A stretch of DNA of 64,000 nt from Candidatus Melainabacteria bacterium (GCA_017307165.1 JAFKGK010000001.1:620001-684000); one strand, 5' to 3'; shown: positions 26,604 through 36,518, counted from the first letter of the stretch. Made by a program: numbers and translations. The notes: generated by a model from the letters alone, not told the origin.

Positions 26604-27554
26604 TCAGTTGATCCTATTTATGGCGTAATCAAGGAGATTGGAAAGTATTTGCTGCTCGTTCTGGTCCAATGCTCGAGACAGGACGGATGATCCTTCTTTA
26701 TGCAGCATTTCTAGTTTATTTCTGGCGCCGTCGAGACCGAGCAATCTTACAAATGTCGCCTTATTGCTTTGTGCATCTTTGCCAGGTGTCTTGCCCAGGC
26801 TGGCCGCATCGCCGGTGACATCAAGGAGATCATCGGTGATCTGAAAGGCTAAACCCAGTATTTCTCCAAAGCGGGCCATTGCAGAGAGCCTGAGCTCATC
26901 GGCTCCAATCGCTCTGGCGCCTCCCCAGAGGCAAAATCTTATCAGAGCGCCGGTCTTGCCATTATGTATATTTTCAAGGACGACCAGATCCAACTGTCCG
27001 TCAGCGCTGCCTGTATTGCTCATATCCAGGACCTGCCCGCCGACCATGCCGGTGGGGCCGAGAGCACGAGACAAACCATGAGAGACTGCTAATAGATCTT
27101 GTGGCAAAACTTTCTCCAAACTTTCGCCGATCAAGTATTCATTTGCAAAGACTAGCAATCCATCGCCGGCAAGCAGAGCCATTGCTTCACCAAAAACACG
27201 ATGATTGGTCGGTTTGCCACGTCGTAGCTCGTCATTGTCCAAACATGGTAGATCGTCATGAATTAGGCTCATGGCATGCACCATTTCCAGTGCGCAGGCT
27301 AGAGGCATGACCATCTCTTCGATCTGGTCATCCGTCTTGTCTCTTGATACTGAATACTTTTTGCAAGCTTGAGCACTGGCCAAGCACAAAAGCGCACGCA
27401 GGCGCTTGCCCCCATTGAGTACCGAGTAAGACATGGCTTCATATAGAGAGGCATGCAATGCAGGGCGCTCTTGATCAAAGACGAGCTTGAGACGGTCTTC
27501 TACTTTTTTGCGGCCATCGGCCAGATAGGTTTGAAAGTCGAAAGTTTTGGTCAT
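26604..27554 (-). CDS. crtE: Geranylgeranyl diphosphate synthase, CrtE/IspA type
   Basis: 316 residues of the trans-polyprenyl synthase family. The first Asp-rich motif is in SLIHDDLPCLDNDELRRGKP, with the two-residue LP insert of the plant/cyanobacterial type and Met five residues before it. The second is in FQITDDLLDVTGD. These features fit GGPP synthesis from IPP and DMAPP better than FPP, but product length is an inference. The ATG overlaps the stop of the upstream membrane-protein gene by four bases. The protein feeds quinone, carotenoid or lipid side chains. Confidence 0.85.
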   Translation of the reverse strand: MTKTFDFQTYLADGRKKVEDRLKLVFDQERPALHASLYEAMSYSVLNGGKRLRALLCLASAQACKKYSVSRDKTDDQIEEMVMPLACALEMVHAMSLIHDDLPCLDNDELRRGKPTNHRVFGEAMALLAGDGLLVFANEYLIGESLEKVLPQDLLAVSHGLSRALGPTGMVGGQVLDMSNTGSADGQLDLVVLENIHNGKTGALIRFCLWGGARAIGADELRLSAMARFGEILGLAFQITDDLLDVTGDAASLGKTPGKDAQSNKATFVRLLGLDGARNKLEMLHKEGSSVLSRALDQNEQQILSNLLDYAINRIN

Positions 27555-28204
27555 CTCATTATGCGCTTGATGGCCCGGAAGGCCTTGTAACCAGCCTTGC
27601 CGAGCTCCATAAGATTGCGTTCCTTGGCATTTATGAGGCTGAGTAGAGGCGCAAGACTTTTTGCGGCTTGCAGATAGTCCATGGGATTGAGATCGACTGT
27701 CACGCTAGGATGCTTGAGTTTGGTAGTCAATTCTTCGATGGTAAATCGCGTCGATTGCAACTGGATCAAGGCGATGTCTCTGGTGTCATCAATTTCGGCC
27801 TCCGCTTGGACCAGTATATTGGTGATGCGCGGCTGATAATAGATCACGGCCAGTGCACCAATGCCGGTGGCGAAGGCCAATAGAGCTATAGCAAGTTGAG
27901 CTATGACCATCAGGATCGGACTGGAGCGATCTAGCATATATATAAGATCAGGAGCCAGGATGGCCACCGCACCAATCAAGCAAATCGCAGTGAGGGCCGT
28001 ATAGAACAAACCTGTAAGACCAATCACCAGTCGTATTTTTTGCATGGCCAAGGGTAGTATGCTCGAAGGCATGATTACGTCCGGCGGAATGGGTGGTGTT
28101 TGTTTTTCGGCTTCGATTGTACGCATTTGTGCGGCATTAAACGCCGCCTTCTCGAGGTCGTGCTTTGCGTCGTCTTGATTTTCGAGCAAATCGTCGTTGT
28201 CCAT
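27551..28204 (-). CDS. Membrane protein of unknown function
   Basis: 217 residues. Two hydrophobic hairpin segments occur near residues 60-84 and 93-120 (VIGLTGLFYTALTAICLIGA, LAIALLAFATGIGALAVIYY), flanked by an acidic N-terminus and a long helical C-terminal half. No family is recognised. Its stop overlaps the crtE start by four bases, so the two are translationally coupled and may act in the same membrane-linked process. Confidence 0.55.
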   Translation of the reverse strand: MDNDDLLENQDDAKHDLEKAAFNAAQMRTIEAEKQTPPIPPDVIMPSSILPLAMQKIRLVIGLTGLFYTALTAICLIGAVAILAPDLIYMLDRSSPILMVIAQLAIALLAFATGIGALAVIYYQPRITNILVQAEAEIDDTRDIALIQLQSTRFTIEELTTKLKHPSVTVDLNPMDYLQAAKSLAPLLSLINAKERNLMELGKAGYKAFRAIKRIMR

Positions 28205-28233
28205 GACTCTCTATCTTGCCTAAATCACCTTAT

Positions 28234-29460
28234 TTATTTGAGCAAATCGCGAGCGATCAGCATGCGTTGGATCTGGTTTGTACCTTCGTAGATTTGTCCT
28301 GCCTTTGCGTCTCTAAAAATCCTCTCCAGCAAGAGTTCGTTTTTGAGGCCATCTGAGCCGAGCATATCGATGGCCTGGCCCGCGACCAGCATGGCCGTAT
28401 CCGTAGCCATGGTCTTGGCCATGCCAGCAACCGATACATTGCTTTCGCCTGCGTCGACAAAACGAGCTGCTTGATATATCAAGGCACGCGCTGCCTCTAC
28501 TTTTACAGCCAGATCGCCGAGTTTGACCGCCATGCCGTTGAGCTCGTTGGCAAGGGTGAGATCGCCATCGCGATAATGCCTCTGGAGCTCGATCAGCAGA
28601 GCGTCGAGTGCTCCTTGAGCCCAGCCGACCGCTTGAGCCGCAATCGTCACTCTGCCTTTGGCGAGGGAAGATAAGGCTACCTTACGGCCTTCGCCGTGTT
28701 GTCCAAGGAGATTGTGGCTAGGTACCTGGCAGTCGCTAAAGACTATCTCGCAAGTCGAATATCCTCGCATGCCGAGCATGTCAAATTTTTGACCGATCGA
28801 AAATCCAGGATAGTCTTTTTCGACGATAAAGGCGGTGATATTGCCACCACGCTTTGCTGCACCACTTTCGGTGGCATCCTGGCTTGCCTCGCCGATCAGC
28901 TTGGCCATGACGATAAAATAGTCTGCGCTAGCACCTGATGTGATAAACGTCTTGGTGCCATTGAGGACGTAATGGTCGCCCGCTAATCTGGCTGTGGTCT
29001 CGATGGCTGCAGTATCGGAGCCGGCGTTGGGCTCGGTCAGGCCAAAAGCAGCTAAATATGTACCGTCAGAACTGCCACGGAGGTATTTTTCTTTTTGCTC
29101 TGGCGTACCAAAACGATTGATGGGCTCCTGGCATAAGACATGCACTCCGAGCGAGCTCATGACAGGTAGACAGCGCCTACCAAATTCTTCGTTTATCAGG
29201 CAAAAACTGACATAGTCAGCCCCCGAGCCACCGTACTGGGGATTGAATGGCAGTGAGCCAAATCCCTCACGGCAGGCTGCCTCAAACATGTCGCGACGAA
29301 AGACATTGTCGCGATCGGACGCCATAACCTCATCGAGCGATACGGCGCGGGCAAATTGGCGGGCTTTATCCAGCCAATGCAATTGCTCAGAGCTAAATCT
29401 GCCCAGGAGTATGTTTTTGTCTGCGTCTGTGCCAGTGTCGGCTTTGCGAGTTTCGAGCAT
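28234..29460 (-). CDS. Acyl-CoA dehydrogenase
   Basis: 408 residues with the usual three-domain layout. Motifs are GLTEPNAGSDTAAIETTARL and the FAD-binding ITSGASADYFIVMA. The C-terminal signature Glu of QIYEGTNQIQRMLIARDLL is the likely catalytic base. Acyl-CoA dehydrogenases perform the first oxidation of fatty acyl-CoA beta-oxidation, or of branched acids in amino-acid breakdown; chain preference cannot be told. It stands upstream of the membrane-protein/crtE run on the same strand and diverges from the S66 genes. Confidence 0.92.
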   Translation of the reverse strand: MLETRKADTGTDADKNILLGRFSSEQLHWLDKARQFARAVSLDEVMASDRDNVFRRDMFEAACREGFGSLPFNPQYGGSGADYVSFCLINEEFGRRCLPVMSSLGVHVLCQEPINRFGTPEQKEKYLRGSSDGTYLAAFGLTEPNAGSDTAAIETTARLAGDHYVLNGTKTFITSGASADYFIVMAKLIGEASQDATESGAAKRGGNITAFIVEKDYPGFSIGQKFDMLGMRGYSTCEIVFSDCQVPSHNLLGQHGEGRKVALSSLAKGRVTIAAQAVGWAQGALDALLIELQRHYRDGDLTLANELNGMAVKLGDLAVKVEAARALIYQAARFVDAGESNVSVAGMAKTMATDTAMLVAGQAIDMLGSDGLKNELLLERIFRDAKAGQIYEGTNQIQRMLIARDLLK

Positions 29461-29550
29461 GCGTTCGTTCTTCTATTTAGCTGTTCGACCACCGTAATAT
29501 AGCAGTTTTGCCTTAGACTATGCTTTTTATCATGGTATACAATTAATTTC

Positions 29551-30570
29551 ATGGATGATTCCACCTCTTTCCACAAGCCTCATGTCCTCAAAAGAGGCGA
29601 CACGGTAGGCATCTTGAGCCCGAGCTCGCCAGCGTTCGAGCCGGGCACGATCAATACATCGCTTGGCTGGCTTAAAAAACTAGGTTTGCAATATCGTCTA
29701 TCTTTAGGGCTCAATGCCTCCTACAGCTCCTATGCTGGCAGCGATGAGGCAAGGGCTCAGGATCTCATGCGTTTTTTCTGCGATCCGGAGATCAAGGCTA
29801 TCCTTCCCTTGCGTGGCGGTTCCGGCTCCAGTCGGCTCCTTCATCTTCTGGATTATCAGGCTATAGCGGCCAATCCCAAGATCATCGTCGGGTTTAGCGA
29901 TATAACGGCATTGCTGGTGGCGATCAATCAAAAGTCAAATCTAGTGACTTTTCATGGACCTACCCTCAATCTGATGTATGAAAATGCGTATACATACAGC
30001 TATTATCAAAAAGCGCTCATGTCTAATAGCAGCATCGGCCTTGTCACCGATCCTCCCGAAGAGCAAGTCTGGGGCCAGCATTACCCCCCTCATCGCATGA
30101 TCATTGCCGAGGGCAAGGCGCAAGGAGCCCTCACTGGTGGCTGTCTCACGCTTTTGCGAGGCTTGATGGGAACGCCCTACGAGATCGACACGAGAGGCAA
30201 GATACTTTTTATCGAGGATGTAGACGAAGAACCTCACAATATCGATCGGATGCTCTGCCAATTGCGTCTAGCAGGCAAGCTCCACCAGGCGGCTGGTATC
30301 ATATTTGGTGCCAGTTCCGGTTGCCGACCGGGAGGCAGCAAGCGTAATACTCTCACGCTCAACCATAGCCTGGAGGATGTTTTGAGGGAAAGACTCGGAG
30401 ATCTAGGTATCCCTGTAGTCTTTGGCATGAGGTTTGGCCATACTGCCGAAAAAATCACCCTGCCTCTAGGAGTCAGGGCCTCTCTGATTGCCACCATGGC
30501 CGGAGTACGTTTCAAGATCGAGGAGGCTGCCTGTGTCGACAAGACCACGAGCACTCAAGTCCAGGGATAA
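29551..30570 (+). CDS. LD-carboxypeptidase (peptidase S66), intact copy
   Basis: 339 residues. The S66 motifs are complete: the nucleophile Ser116 in GFSDITALL, Glu222 in FIEDVDEEP, and His297 in RFGHTAEK. These correspond to the Ser/Glu/His triad of LdcA. The family removes the terminal D-amino acid from tetrapeptides in peptidoglycan recycling, or cleaves microcin C7. There is no signal peptide. The second S66 gene begins inside the 3' end of this one (38-base overlap). No SD precedes the ATG; it diverges from the acyl-CoA dehydrogenase gene. Confidence 0.9.
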   Translation: MDDSTSFHKPHVLKRGDTVGILSPSSPAFEPGTINTSLGWLKKLGLQYRLSLGLNASYSSYAGSDEARAQDLMRFFCDPEIKAILPLRGGSGSSRLLHLLDYQAIAANPKIIVGFSDITALLVAINQKSNLVTFHGPTLNLMYENAYTYSYYQKALMSNSSIGLVTDPPEEQVWGQHYPPHRMIIAEGKAQGALTGGCLTLLRGLMGTPYEIDTRGKILFIEDVDEEPHNIDRMLCQLRLAGKLHQAAGIIFGASSGCRPGGSKRNTLTLNHSLEDVLRERLGDLGIPVVFGMRFGHTAEKITLPLGVRASLIATMAGVRFKIEEAACVDKTTSTQVQG

Positions 30571-31471
30571 GATCGCTATATTGGCACCAGCGGGCCGGGC
30601 CGCACGTCCCGGTTTGCTGGCACGTGCAGCTTATGTAGTCGAGTCGATGGGCATGGTGCCTCAGGTAGGCGCCCATGCATCCGCTACACATGGATTTAGT
30701 GCCGGCCTAGATCAAGATCGCGCCAGTGACTTTAATCTGGCTCTGCAAGACGAGAGCATCGCCTGTATCTGGGCGTTGACTGGAGGCTTTGGCGCTCTGC
30801 CTCTATTGGACAAGATAGATTATGGATCTCTAGCTGCCGCACCTAAGATCATCATCGGTGGCGATGACGTGTGCCATTTGCTTTTGGCCTGTCATAAAAT
30901 GACTGGGGTTACGACTTTTTGCGGCCCCAACCTCGAAGCGATAGACAGCAAGCACGATGTCGATCGTCTCAAAAAACTTTTGACTAACCCAGATATATGG
31001 CCTGAATGCAAGGCCCAGGATACTGCCAATCTCGATTTTGCCTATTGTCCTGTGCCTGGAGAAGGCAAGGGCAAACTGCTTGCAAGCAATTTAACTGCGC
31101 TTGTTTCACTTTTTGGCACACCTTATGAGCCCGATCTGGCGGGGCATTTTGTCTTGATTGAGGACAAGAACGAACGTAACGACATTTTAGACCGCTGGTT
31201 TACCACACTCTATGCATCAGGCAAATTGTCTCAGACTGTCGGTCTGGGAGTGGGACAACTGGCAAACTGCGGCACTAAAGGTGCTACCAATATGCTGTCC
31301 TTCGAAGAACTGATTGCCGATCGCGTAATGCAGATGAGACTGGCTACTGCTTTTGGTTTTCCCTTCGGCCAGAGCGGTGATTGCAATATCTTCCCTCTTG
31401 GTGCGTCGATTTCATTTCATTTCCAAAAAAATACTGCCCGTTTGCATTACAACGAACCTGTTTTGGCTTGA
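30533..31471 (+). CDS. S66 family pseudoenzyme, second tandem copy
   Basis: About 312 residues, homologous along its length to the upstream S66 gene. Catalytic Ser becomes Asp111 (IGGDDVCHLL) and catalytic His becomes Gln280 (FPFGQSGD), while a Glu of the triad is kept (Glu210 in LIEDKNER). The fold-defining flanks TTFCGPNLE and FPLGAS remain. The GTG start has a perfect AGGAGG six bases upstream, inside the first gene, so the two are translationally coupled. Loss of Ser and His makes LD-carboxypeptidase activity unlikely. It may partner with the intact copy, since LdcA enzymes are dimers. Confidence 0.8.
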   Translation: MSTRPRALKSRDKIAILAPAGRAARPGLLARAAYVVESMGMVPQVGAHASATHGFSAGLDQDRASDFNLALQDESIACIWALTGGFGALPLLDKIDYGSLAAAPKIIIGGDDVCHLLLACHKMTGVTTFCGPNLEAIDSKHDVDRLKKLLTNPDIWPECKAQDTANLDFAYCPVPGEGKGKLLASNLTALVSLFGTPYEPDLAGHFVLIEDKNERNDILDRWFTTLYASGKLSQTVGLGVGQLANCGTKGATNMLSFEELIADRVMQMRLATAFGFPFGQSGDCNIFPLGASISFHFQKNTARLHYNEPVLA

Positions 31472-31473
31472 TA

Positions 31474-32775
31474 TCATTGGGGCACAAATCCTGCTTTTTT
31501 GGCTCTCTCTAGATCAGAGCTGGCCTGGCCCTCGAAGCCCAGCTCTTTATTGGCCAGGCTCCTCAAGTAAAGCGCTTTGCCATCATTGGGCGAGATCTGG
31601 AGAGCCTGGCCAAAATCAGTGATGGCTTGCGAAAACTTGCCGGTTTCTAAATATATCTGCCCTCTTCTAAGCCAGGTATCCATGTCTTCGGGATTGAGAT
31701 CGAGAGCGAGGGTGTACAATTTTTCTGCTTCTTTGAGGTGGCTCAAACCATATTCGGCATCGCCTGCATAGACATAAGCAGGCACGTGCCATAGATCCTT
31801 GCTGATTGCTAACCGGCAATCCGCAAGAGCCCTCTTAAAATTGCCCATGGCAATATAGCTAAATGCCCTGCTAGCAAGTGCTTCGGCCATGGGTAGGGGG
31901 TTTTCTCTGGCTAGGTCGATCGCCTTGTCGAGATATTTGAGAGCGAACTTGTGCTGTTCGAGATTTTGCAGACAGGCAGCAGCCGGTATCAAAGCATATA
32001 CATTGCGCTCATCGAGCTCCAGCGCTCTGTCTAGCATTTCTAGAGCCTGTCCGTATTGCTTGCGACGATATTGGATCTTGCCCATCTCGACCAGGCAATC
32101 GACGGGTCTAAAGCCGGATTGCTGCAAGCTGTCCAGGTCGGTGATGGCTCGATCGTATTGTTGGAGATTGGCTAGAAGTCGGGCTCTTGCAAATACCAGC
32201 GCTGGATCGTCAGCCTTTGCGAGGCTCTCGTCCATCTTTCTAAGCCTGGCCTGCATCTCGCTCTCGGCTTCTCTGGGCGAGGCCGTCATCAGAGCCGGGT
32301 TAAAGCTAAAAACGATCATTGCGGCACTGGGAGCTCTCTTTGCAGGCAGGCGAGGCAAAGGCAATTTACCGTCGACTTTTGCAAGGCATTGGAGCATAGC
32401 TGCATCGATACTCTTATCACCCGAGGTCCTGCGGATCTTGAGAGTCTCCGGCCTGATCTTGCCACTTCGCTCGACTATGTACTGGCAGATGCCATAGATA
32501 CCTTGCTTACCCTCAGGCGGCTGCCAGTCTGCCTTTACTAAGCCTTGCAGCTCTTGCATGTAGGCATGGTACTGGGTAAATTTTTGAAAAGTCTCTTGCT
32601 GGGCTGATGAGCGATTGCGAGATGCTGAGCGTGGCTTGGATGCTTTTTTTTCGCCTTCGCCTACTTTATCTACTTTATCATCGCAAGCCGATATGGTACT
32701 ACAGGCAATGGCCAATACCGTCACCCAGAGGCCTGCGCGATGTAGAGTTCCATTTATTGTTTTGGTCTGTCGCAA
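31474..32775 (-). CDS. TPR lipoprotein with TonB-C-like domain
   Basis: 433 residues. A TTG start gives a signal with lipobox SACDDK (TISAC). After a charged linker comes a TonB C-terminal-like domain (YGICQYIVERSGKIRPETLK, then DAAMLQCLAKV). From about residue 170 there are at least seven TPR repeats, for example YRRKQYGQALEMLDRALELD and RRGQIYLETGKFSQAITDFG. It begins four bases after the nnr stop, with no clear SD. Its 3' end is three bases from the convergent S66 copy. Likely a periplasm-facing scaffold; partner unknown. Confidence 0.7.
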   Translation of the reverse strand: MRQTKTINGTLHRAGLWVTVLAIACSTISACDDKVDKVGEGEKKASKPRSASRNRSSAQQETFQKFTQYHAYMQELQGLVKADWQPPEGKQGIYGICQYIVERSGKIRPETLKIRRTSGDKSIDAAMLQCLAKVDGKLPLPRLPAKRAPSAAMIVFSFNPALMTASPREAESEMQARLRKMDESLAKADDPALVFARARLLANLQQYDRAITDLDSLQQSGFRPVDCLVEMGKIQYRRKQYGQALEMLDRALELDERNVYALIPAAACLQNLEQHKFALKYLDKAIDLARENPLPMAEALASRAFSYIAMGNFKRALADCRLAISKDLWHVPAYVYAGDAEYGLSHLKEAEKLYTLALDLNPEDMDTWLRRGQIYLETGKFSQAITDFGQALQISPNDGKALYLRSLANKELGFEGQASSDLERAKKAGFVPQ

Positions 32776-32778
32776 GAT

Positions 32779-34458
32779 CTATAGGCTCAAAAGCGAGGTC
32801 GCAAGTTTTTCTTCGATATCGCTAAGTTCGCCTTGCTGGATTGATGAAAATGCTTGAGGTATGCGGTCGATGAAATCGGTTGCTATTGATCCTGAAGGAC
32901 CTATCTGCGCCTGAGTCAATTCGCCCATGCGACCGTGCAGATATACCCCAGCGCAGGCAGCGTCCAGTGGGCGGAGGCCCTGAGCCAACAAGCCGCCAAT
33001 GATACCAGACAAAATGTCACCTGTGCCGGCGGTGGCCAGTGAGCTCGATCCGGTCGGATTGATATATGCTTGGCCGTCTGGAGATGCCACTACTGTCGAT
33101 GCCCCCTTGAGCACCACCACGGCTTTAAATCTTGCAGCAGCAGACAGGGCTACAAACAATCTGTCAGCGAGTATATCTTTGATTGGCATGTCCAGTAGCC
33201 TGGAAAGCTCTTTAGGATGTGGGGTAAGTACAAAGCGTGTATCGCCTTCGTGCTCGGGCCGGGCCATGTCGGTGAGGACTGAAGGATTTTTTGCTAGAGC
33301 ATTTAGTCCATCTGCATCGATGACACATGGCTTGTCCATCAGATCGATGAGATCGAGAACAAATGACACTGTGTCCTCATTGTCGGATATGCCCGGCCCG
33401 AGGATGACGGCCTTGGCTTTTGCCATGAGCTGTACGGTCTGCTTGATGGCATCACGAGCAATGGTGTGATCCCTGGTCTGATCGAGCGGTCGAGCCACGA
33501 TCTCGGGCGCGTTCAAGATCTCGATCTGCGATCGGGCGGAGGCGAGCATCGCTAGTCCGGCGCCGGCCCTGAGAGCTGACCGAGAAGCCATGACGGCAGC
33601 CCCCATCATGCCCATGCTACCGCCCACGGTGAGGATCGTACCAAAGCTCCCCTTGTTGCTATTGTCCGGGCGCAAGGGCAACAGCGACTGCACAGCGCCG
33701 CATGTGCTCAAAAAGACTCGGGGAGACTCATCTATATCTATTGATTTAGGGAGATTGGAAAAATCGGGCAAGCCGATGTCTACCATATTGATCTCGCCTG
33801 CAAGTTCGCGTGCTGGATAGAGCAAATGCCCCGGCTTTAGAGTGCCAAAAGTCGCTGTCTTGTCAGCTCTGATGGCCGCTCCTAAAATCTGGCCGTTGTC
33901 GCTGTCGACACCCGAGGGGAGGTCAATGGACAAAACTTGCCGAGCACTTTCGTTGATTGCATCGATGACTACTTTGTAGGTGCCTTCGACGGGACGTTTA
34001 AGGCCGGTACCAAATATGGCGTCGACAATGATGCTGGAACGACTGGTGATCTGCTCGAGTATCTCGGCCAGATCCGCTTCTTCGGTCAATTCTTCTAGCG
34101 AAAAATACGGTATAGCCAGTTTTTGGAGGAGATCTAAATTGTGTCTGGTCTCGGGCGACGCTTTTTGCTTGTAGGTCTCGGTTTCTTTGATCAGATAGAC
34201 ACCAACAGGCACGCCCCAGAGATTGAGGTATCTAGCTACTACCAGTCCGTCTCCGCCATTATTGCCCGGTCCGCAAAATACAGCCACATAGCCTGGATTG
34301 CTATCCCAGAGGCTCAAAAGTGCATTTGCTGCACCGCGCCCGGCTATTTCCATCAAGACTTGGGACCAATTACTTTCTTTGCTGGATGCCATCTCGATAT
34401 AGGCAGCTTCTAAGGATCTGGTCTGCGCAGTGGTCGGTATTCTCAGATTGCTCAGCAT
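32779..34458 (-). CDS. nnr: Bifunctional NAD(P)H-hydrate epimerase/dehydratase
   Basis: 559 residues. The N-terminal NnrE epimerase domain (about 1-230) shows FCGPGNNGGDGLVVARYL and the IVDAIFGTGLKRPVEG block. The C-terminal NnrD ADP-dependent dehydratase domain includes LTPHPKELSRLLD and the ATAGTGDILSGIIGGLLAQG signature. The protein repairs hydrated NADH and NADPH. It lies ahead of the TPR lipoprotein on the same strand and is about 50 bases from the OppD-like gene. Confidence 0.93.
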   Translation of the reverse strand: MLSNLRIPTTAQTRSLEAAYIEMASSKESNWSQVLMEIAGRGAANALLSLWDSNPGYVAVFCGPGNNGGDGLVVARYLNLWGVPVGVYLIKETETYKQKASPETRHNLDLLQKLAIPYFSLEELTEEADLAEILEQITSRSSIIVDAIFGTGLKRPVEGTYKVVIDAINESARQVLSIDLPSGVDSDNGQILGAAIRADKTATFGTLKPGHLLYPARELAGEINMVDIGLPDFSNLPKSIDIDESPRVFLSTCGAVQSLLPLRPDNSNKGSFGTILTVGGSMGMMGAAVMASRSALRAGAGLAMLASARSQIEILNAPEIVARPLDQTRDHTIARDAIKQTVQLMAKAKAVILGPGISDNEDTVSFVLDLIDLMDKPCVIDADGLNALAKNPSVLTDMARPEHEGDTRFVLTPHPKELSRLLDMPIKDILADRLFVALSAAARFKAVVVLKGASTVVASPDGQAYINPTGSSSLATAGTGDILSGIIGGLLAQGLRPLDAACAGVYLHGRMGELTQAQIGPSGSIATDFIDRIPQAFSSIQQGELSDIEEKLATSLLSL

Positions 34459-34508
34459 TGATATTTGTCGCCCCGTCTTGCTTGTCGTAAATAAAAATCT
34501 TACAAACC

Positions 34509-35459
34509 CTAGACCAGAAAGCAGCGTGCGTCGTGTCCATCACTTTTGGCCTCGAGGGGCGGAATGGAAAGATCGCATTGATCCTGACGCATAAAGCAAC
34601 GATTGCTAAAACGGCATCCAATTGGCAGATTGGTCAGGCTAGGCGGGCTGCCTTCGATCGGGATCAATCTCTTGGAGCCAGGCTTGGGCAAAGAATTGAT
34701 CAATCCAACCGTGTAAGGGTGCTTGGGATTTTTGAAGAGCTCGTCGACCGAGGTGTACTCGACTACGCTGCCAGCGTACATGACTGCAACCGAATCGCAC
34801 ATCTCTGCTACGACGCCAAGGTCGTGAGTGATGAGGACAATTGCGGTGCCTCTTTCGCGTTGTATATCGCGCAAAAGATCCAGGATCTGAGCTTGCACTG
34901 TGACATCGAGAGCCGTGGTGGGCTCATCGGCAATGATCAACTCCGGATGGCAGGCAAGAGCCATGGCTATCATCACGCGCTGACGCATGCCGCCTGAAAA
35001 CTGATGAGGGTATTCGTCGACCCTCAGGCGGGCTTCAGGAATACGCACTTGATCGAGGACCTCGATCGCTCTTTTGCGGGCTTCCTGGCGGCTCACCTTT
35101 TGATGGAGCTCGATGGCTTCTATAATTTGTGCCCCGACTGTGTAGACAGGATTGAGGCTGGTCATGGGGTCTTGCGGGATCAAAGCAATACGATTGCCCC
35201 TGATGGCACGCATCTGTGGCTCGGATAGATCCAGGAGATTTTTGCCGTCCAGCATGATCTTGCCACCGACGATCTTGCCAGGCGGAGGGATGAGTCTCAA
35301 GATGGAAAGAGAGGTTATTGATTTGCCACAGCCTGATTCGCCGACGATCCCCAGGCATTTGCCCTTGTCGACTGAAAGAGTGACATCATCTACTGCTCTT
35401 GCCAACCCCTTTTCGGTAGGAAAGGCCGTGGCGAGATTTTGAATTTCCAATAGTGCCAT
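34509..35459 (-). CDS. Peptide ABC transporter ATP-binding protein, DppD/OppD type
   Basis: 316 residues. Walker A is [11 protein letters not shown], the signature is [17 protein letters not shown] and Walker B with switch runs through [20 protein letters not shown]. The C-terminal oligopeptide extension with GCRFSNRC and Cys-containing motifs (CDLSIPP) is typical of OppD/DppD. The ATG 35459 is preferred over a TTG at 35492. No DppF or permease is adjacent. The DppBC-like permeases at 13.8-15.6 kb lack an ATPase and could be its partners. Confidence 0.9.
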   Translation of the reverse strand: MALLEIQNLATAFPTEKGLARAVDDVTLSVDKGKCLGIVGESGCGKSITSLSILRLIPPPGKIVGGKIMLDGKNLLDLSEPQMRAIRGNRIALIPQDPMTSLNPVYTVGAQIIEAIELHQKVSRQEARKRAIEVLDQVRIPEARLRVDEYPHQFSGGMRQRVMIAMALACHPELIIADEPTTALDVTVQAQILDLLRDIQRERGTAIVLITHDLGVVAEMCDSVAVMYAGSVVEYTSVDELFKNPKHPYTVGLINSLPKPGSKRLIPIEGSPPSLTNLPIGCRFSNRCFMRQDQCDLSIPPLEAKSDGHDARCFLV

Positions 35460-35544
35460 AATTTTTTCTTTCGAACGGGCGTCTCGAATCAATTGATTTT
35501 AGACTATGAAAGACCTTATATTTTAGATTTTACAGGGCAATCTT

Positions 35545-35898
35545 ATGTCAGACGATCTCAGCAATAAAACCAAAGACATCTCTGTCTTGCAGCTTTTGAC
35601 CAAACTCGTCAAAGAAACCGACCGTCTCGTCCGTCTGGCAGACGATATCGATACCCATGCAAGCACCCCTCAGGCCAAGGCTGCCTTCAATCTGATCGGG
35701 TCCGAGGTCGGCAATGTGCTATCCATCATGAAGACTTCCCTCGAGCCTCTATATCGTCTTTACGATCTCGATCCAGGCATGAAAAATCTCGAGCGCAATC
35801 GCCGCAATGCAACAATAAAAGAATTTACCGCTGCTACCGAAGCCGACGATAGCTATGACGAGCAATCACTCTGGAACGACATCAAGGCCAAAGAGTAG
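35545..35898 (+). CDS. Hypothetical protein
   Basis: 117 residues, helical and charged, with no signal peptide and no known family. It contains LLTKLVKETDRLVRLADDID and an acidic, charged C-terminus. It diverges from the OppD-like gene. The first ATG is used; AGGG lies upstream at about eight bases. It converges on the phosphatase gene, 18 bases away. Confidence 0.5.
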   Translation: MSDDLSNKTKDISVLQLLTKLVKETDRLVRLADDIDTHASTPQAKAAFNLIGSEVGNVLSIMKTSLEPLYRLYDLDPGMKNLERNRRNATIKEFTAATEADDSYDEQSLWNDIKAKE

Positions 35899-35916
35899 AA
35901 GCCTAAAGCACAAAAA

Positions 35917-36483
35917 TCATATGGTAGGGCTGGCGCCGGTGCACTTGGTATGGACCAAACGGCGCATGGAGCCAAACCAGGGCTTAAAATGATGCATGCG
36001 CATCTCTTTATAAGCCGATCTAAAATCCCAGCCTTGATTGACTGCTCTAAATATGCCGATCATGGTGCCAGTGCGATCGGCTCCGTAACGACAATGGACA
36101 TAGACTGGCTGGTTGGCTGGATCGTTGACAAGAGACAAAAATTTTTCTACTTCGGATTCGCTGGGGCGGCCGTAGCCCAGGGGCAAATGATAATAGGCAA
36201 GTCCAAGTCGCCTGGCCTGGGCCTTTTCTTTTGTGACTCCCGGTCCTGATAGACGCAAGTCGATCACTGCCTTGATCCCCATCTCGGCTAGATGGTCCAG
36301 AGCCTTTGGTGTCGGAGCAGCACCGCGCCAAAGATCACGGGAGACAAACTCAAAATTGGGGATGCCGGTCTCAGTCTCCAGACCGTCGTGATCTGCCGCC
36401 ATTGCCGGGTTGGTACTGAGGCAAGATAAAAGTGTCAGAATGAGCGATGCACCATATGCGGTGTATTGTCTGATTGCGGACAT
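35917..36483 (-). CDS. Exported dual-specificity/tyrosine phosphatase-like protein
   Basis: 188 residues with an N-terminal signal peptide (LILTLLSCLSTNPAMAAD). The phosphatase signature C-x5-R is intact in VHCRYGADRTGTMIGIFR, and a general-acid Asp may sit in the upstream loop. Such tyrosine or dual-specificity phosphatases are sometimes periplasmic and may act on phosphoinositides or phosphorylated proteins; substrate unknown. It lies upstream of, and divergent from, the RCK channel-like gene. Confidence 0.8.
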   Translation of the reverse strand: MSAIRQYTAYGASLILTLLSCLSTNPAMAADHDGLETETGIPNFEFVSRDLWRGAAPTPKALDHLAEMGIKAVIDLRLSGPGVTKEKAQARRLGLAYYHLPLGYGRPSESEVEKFLSLVNDPANQPVYVHCRYGADRTGTMIGIFRAVNQGWDFRSAYKEMRMHHFKPWFGSMRRLVHTKCTGASPTI

Positions 36484-36518
36484 AAACGAATGCTAACATG
36501 CCCATGATGTGATGGCAA

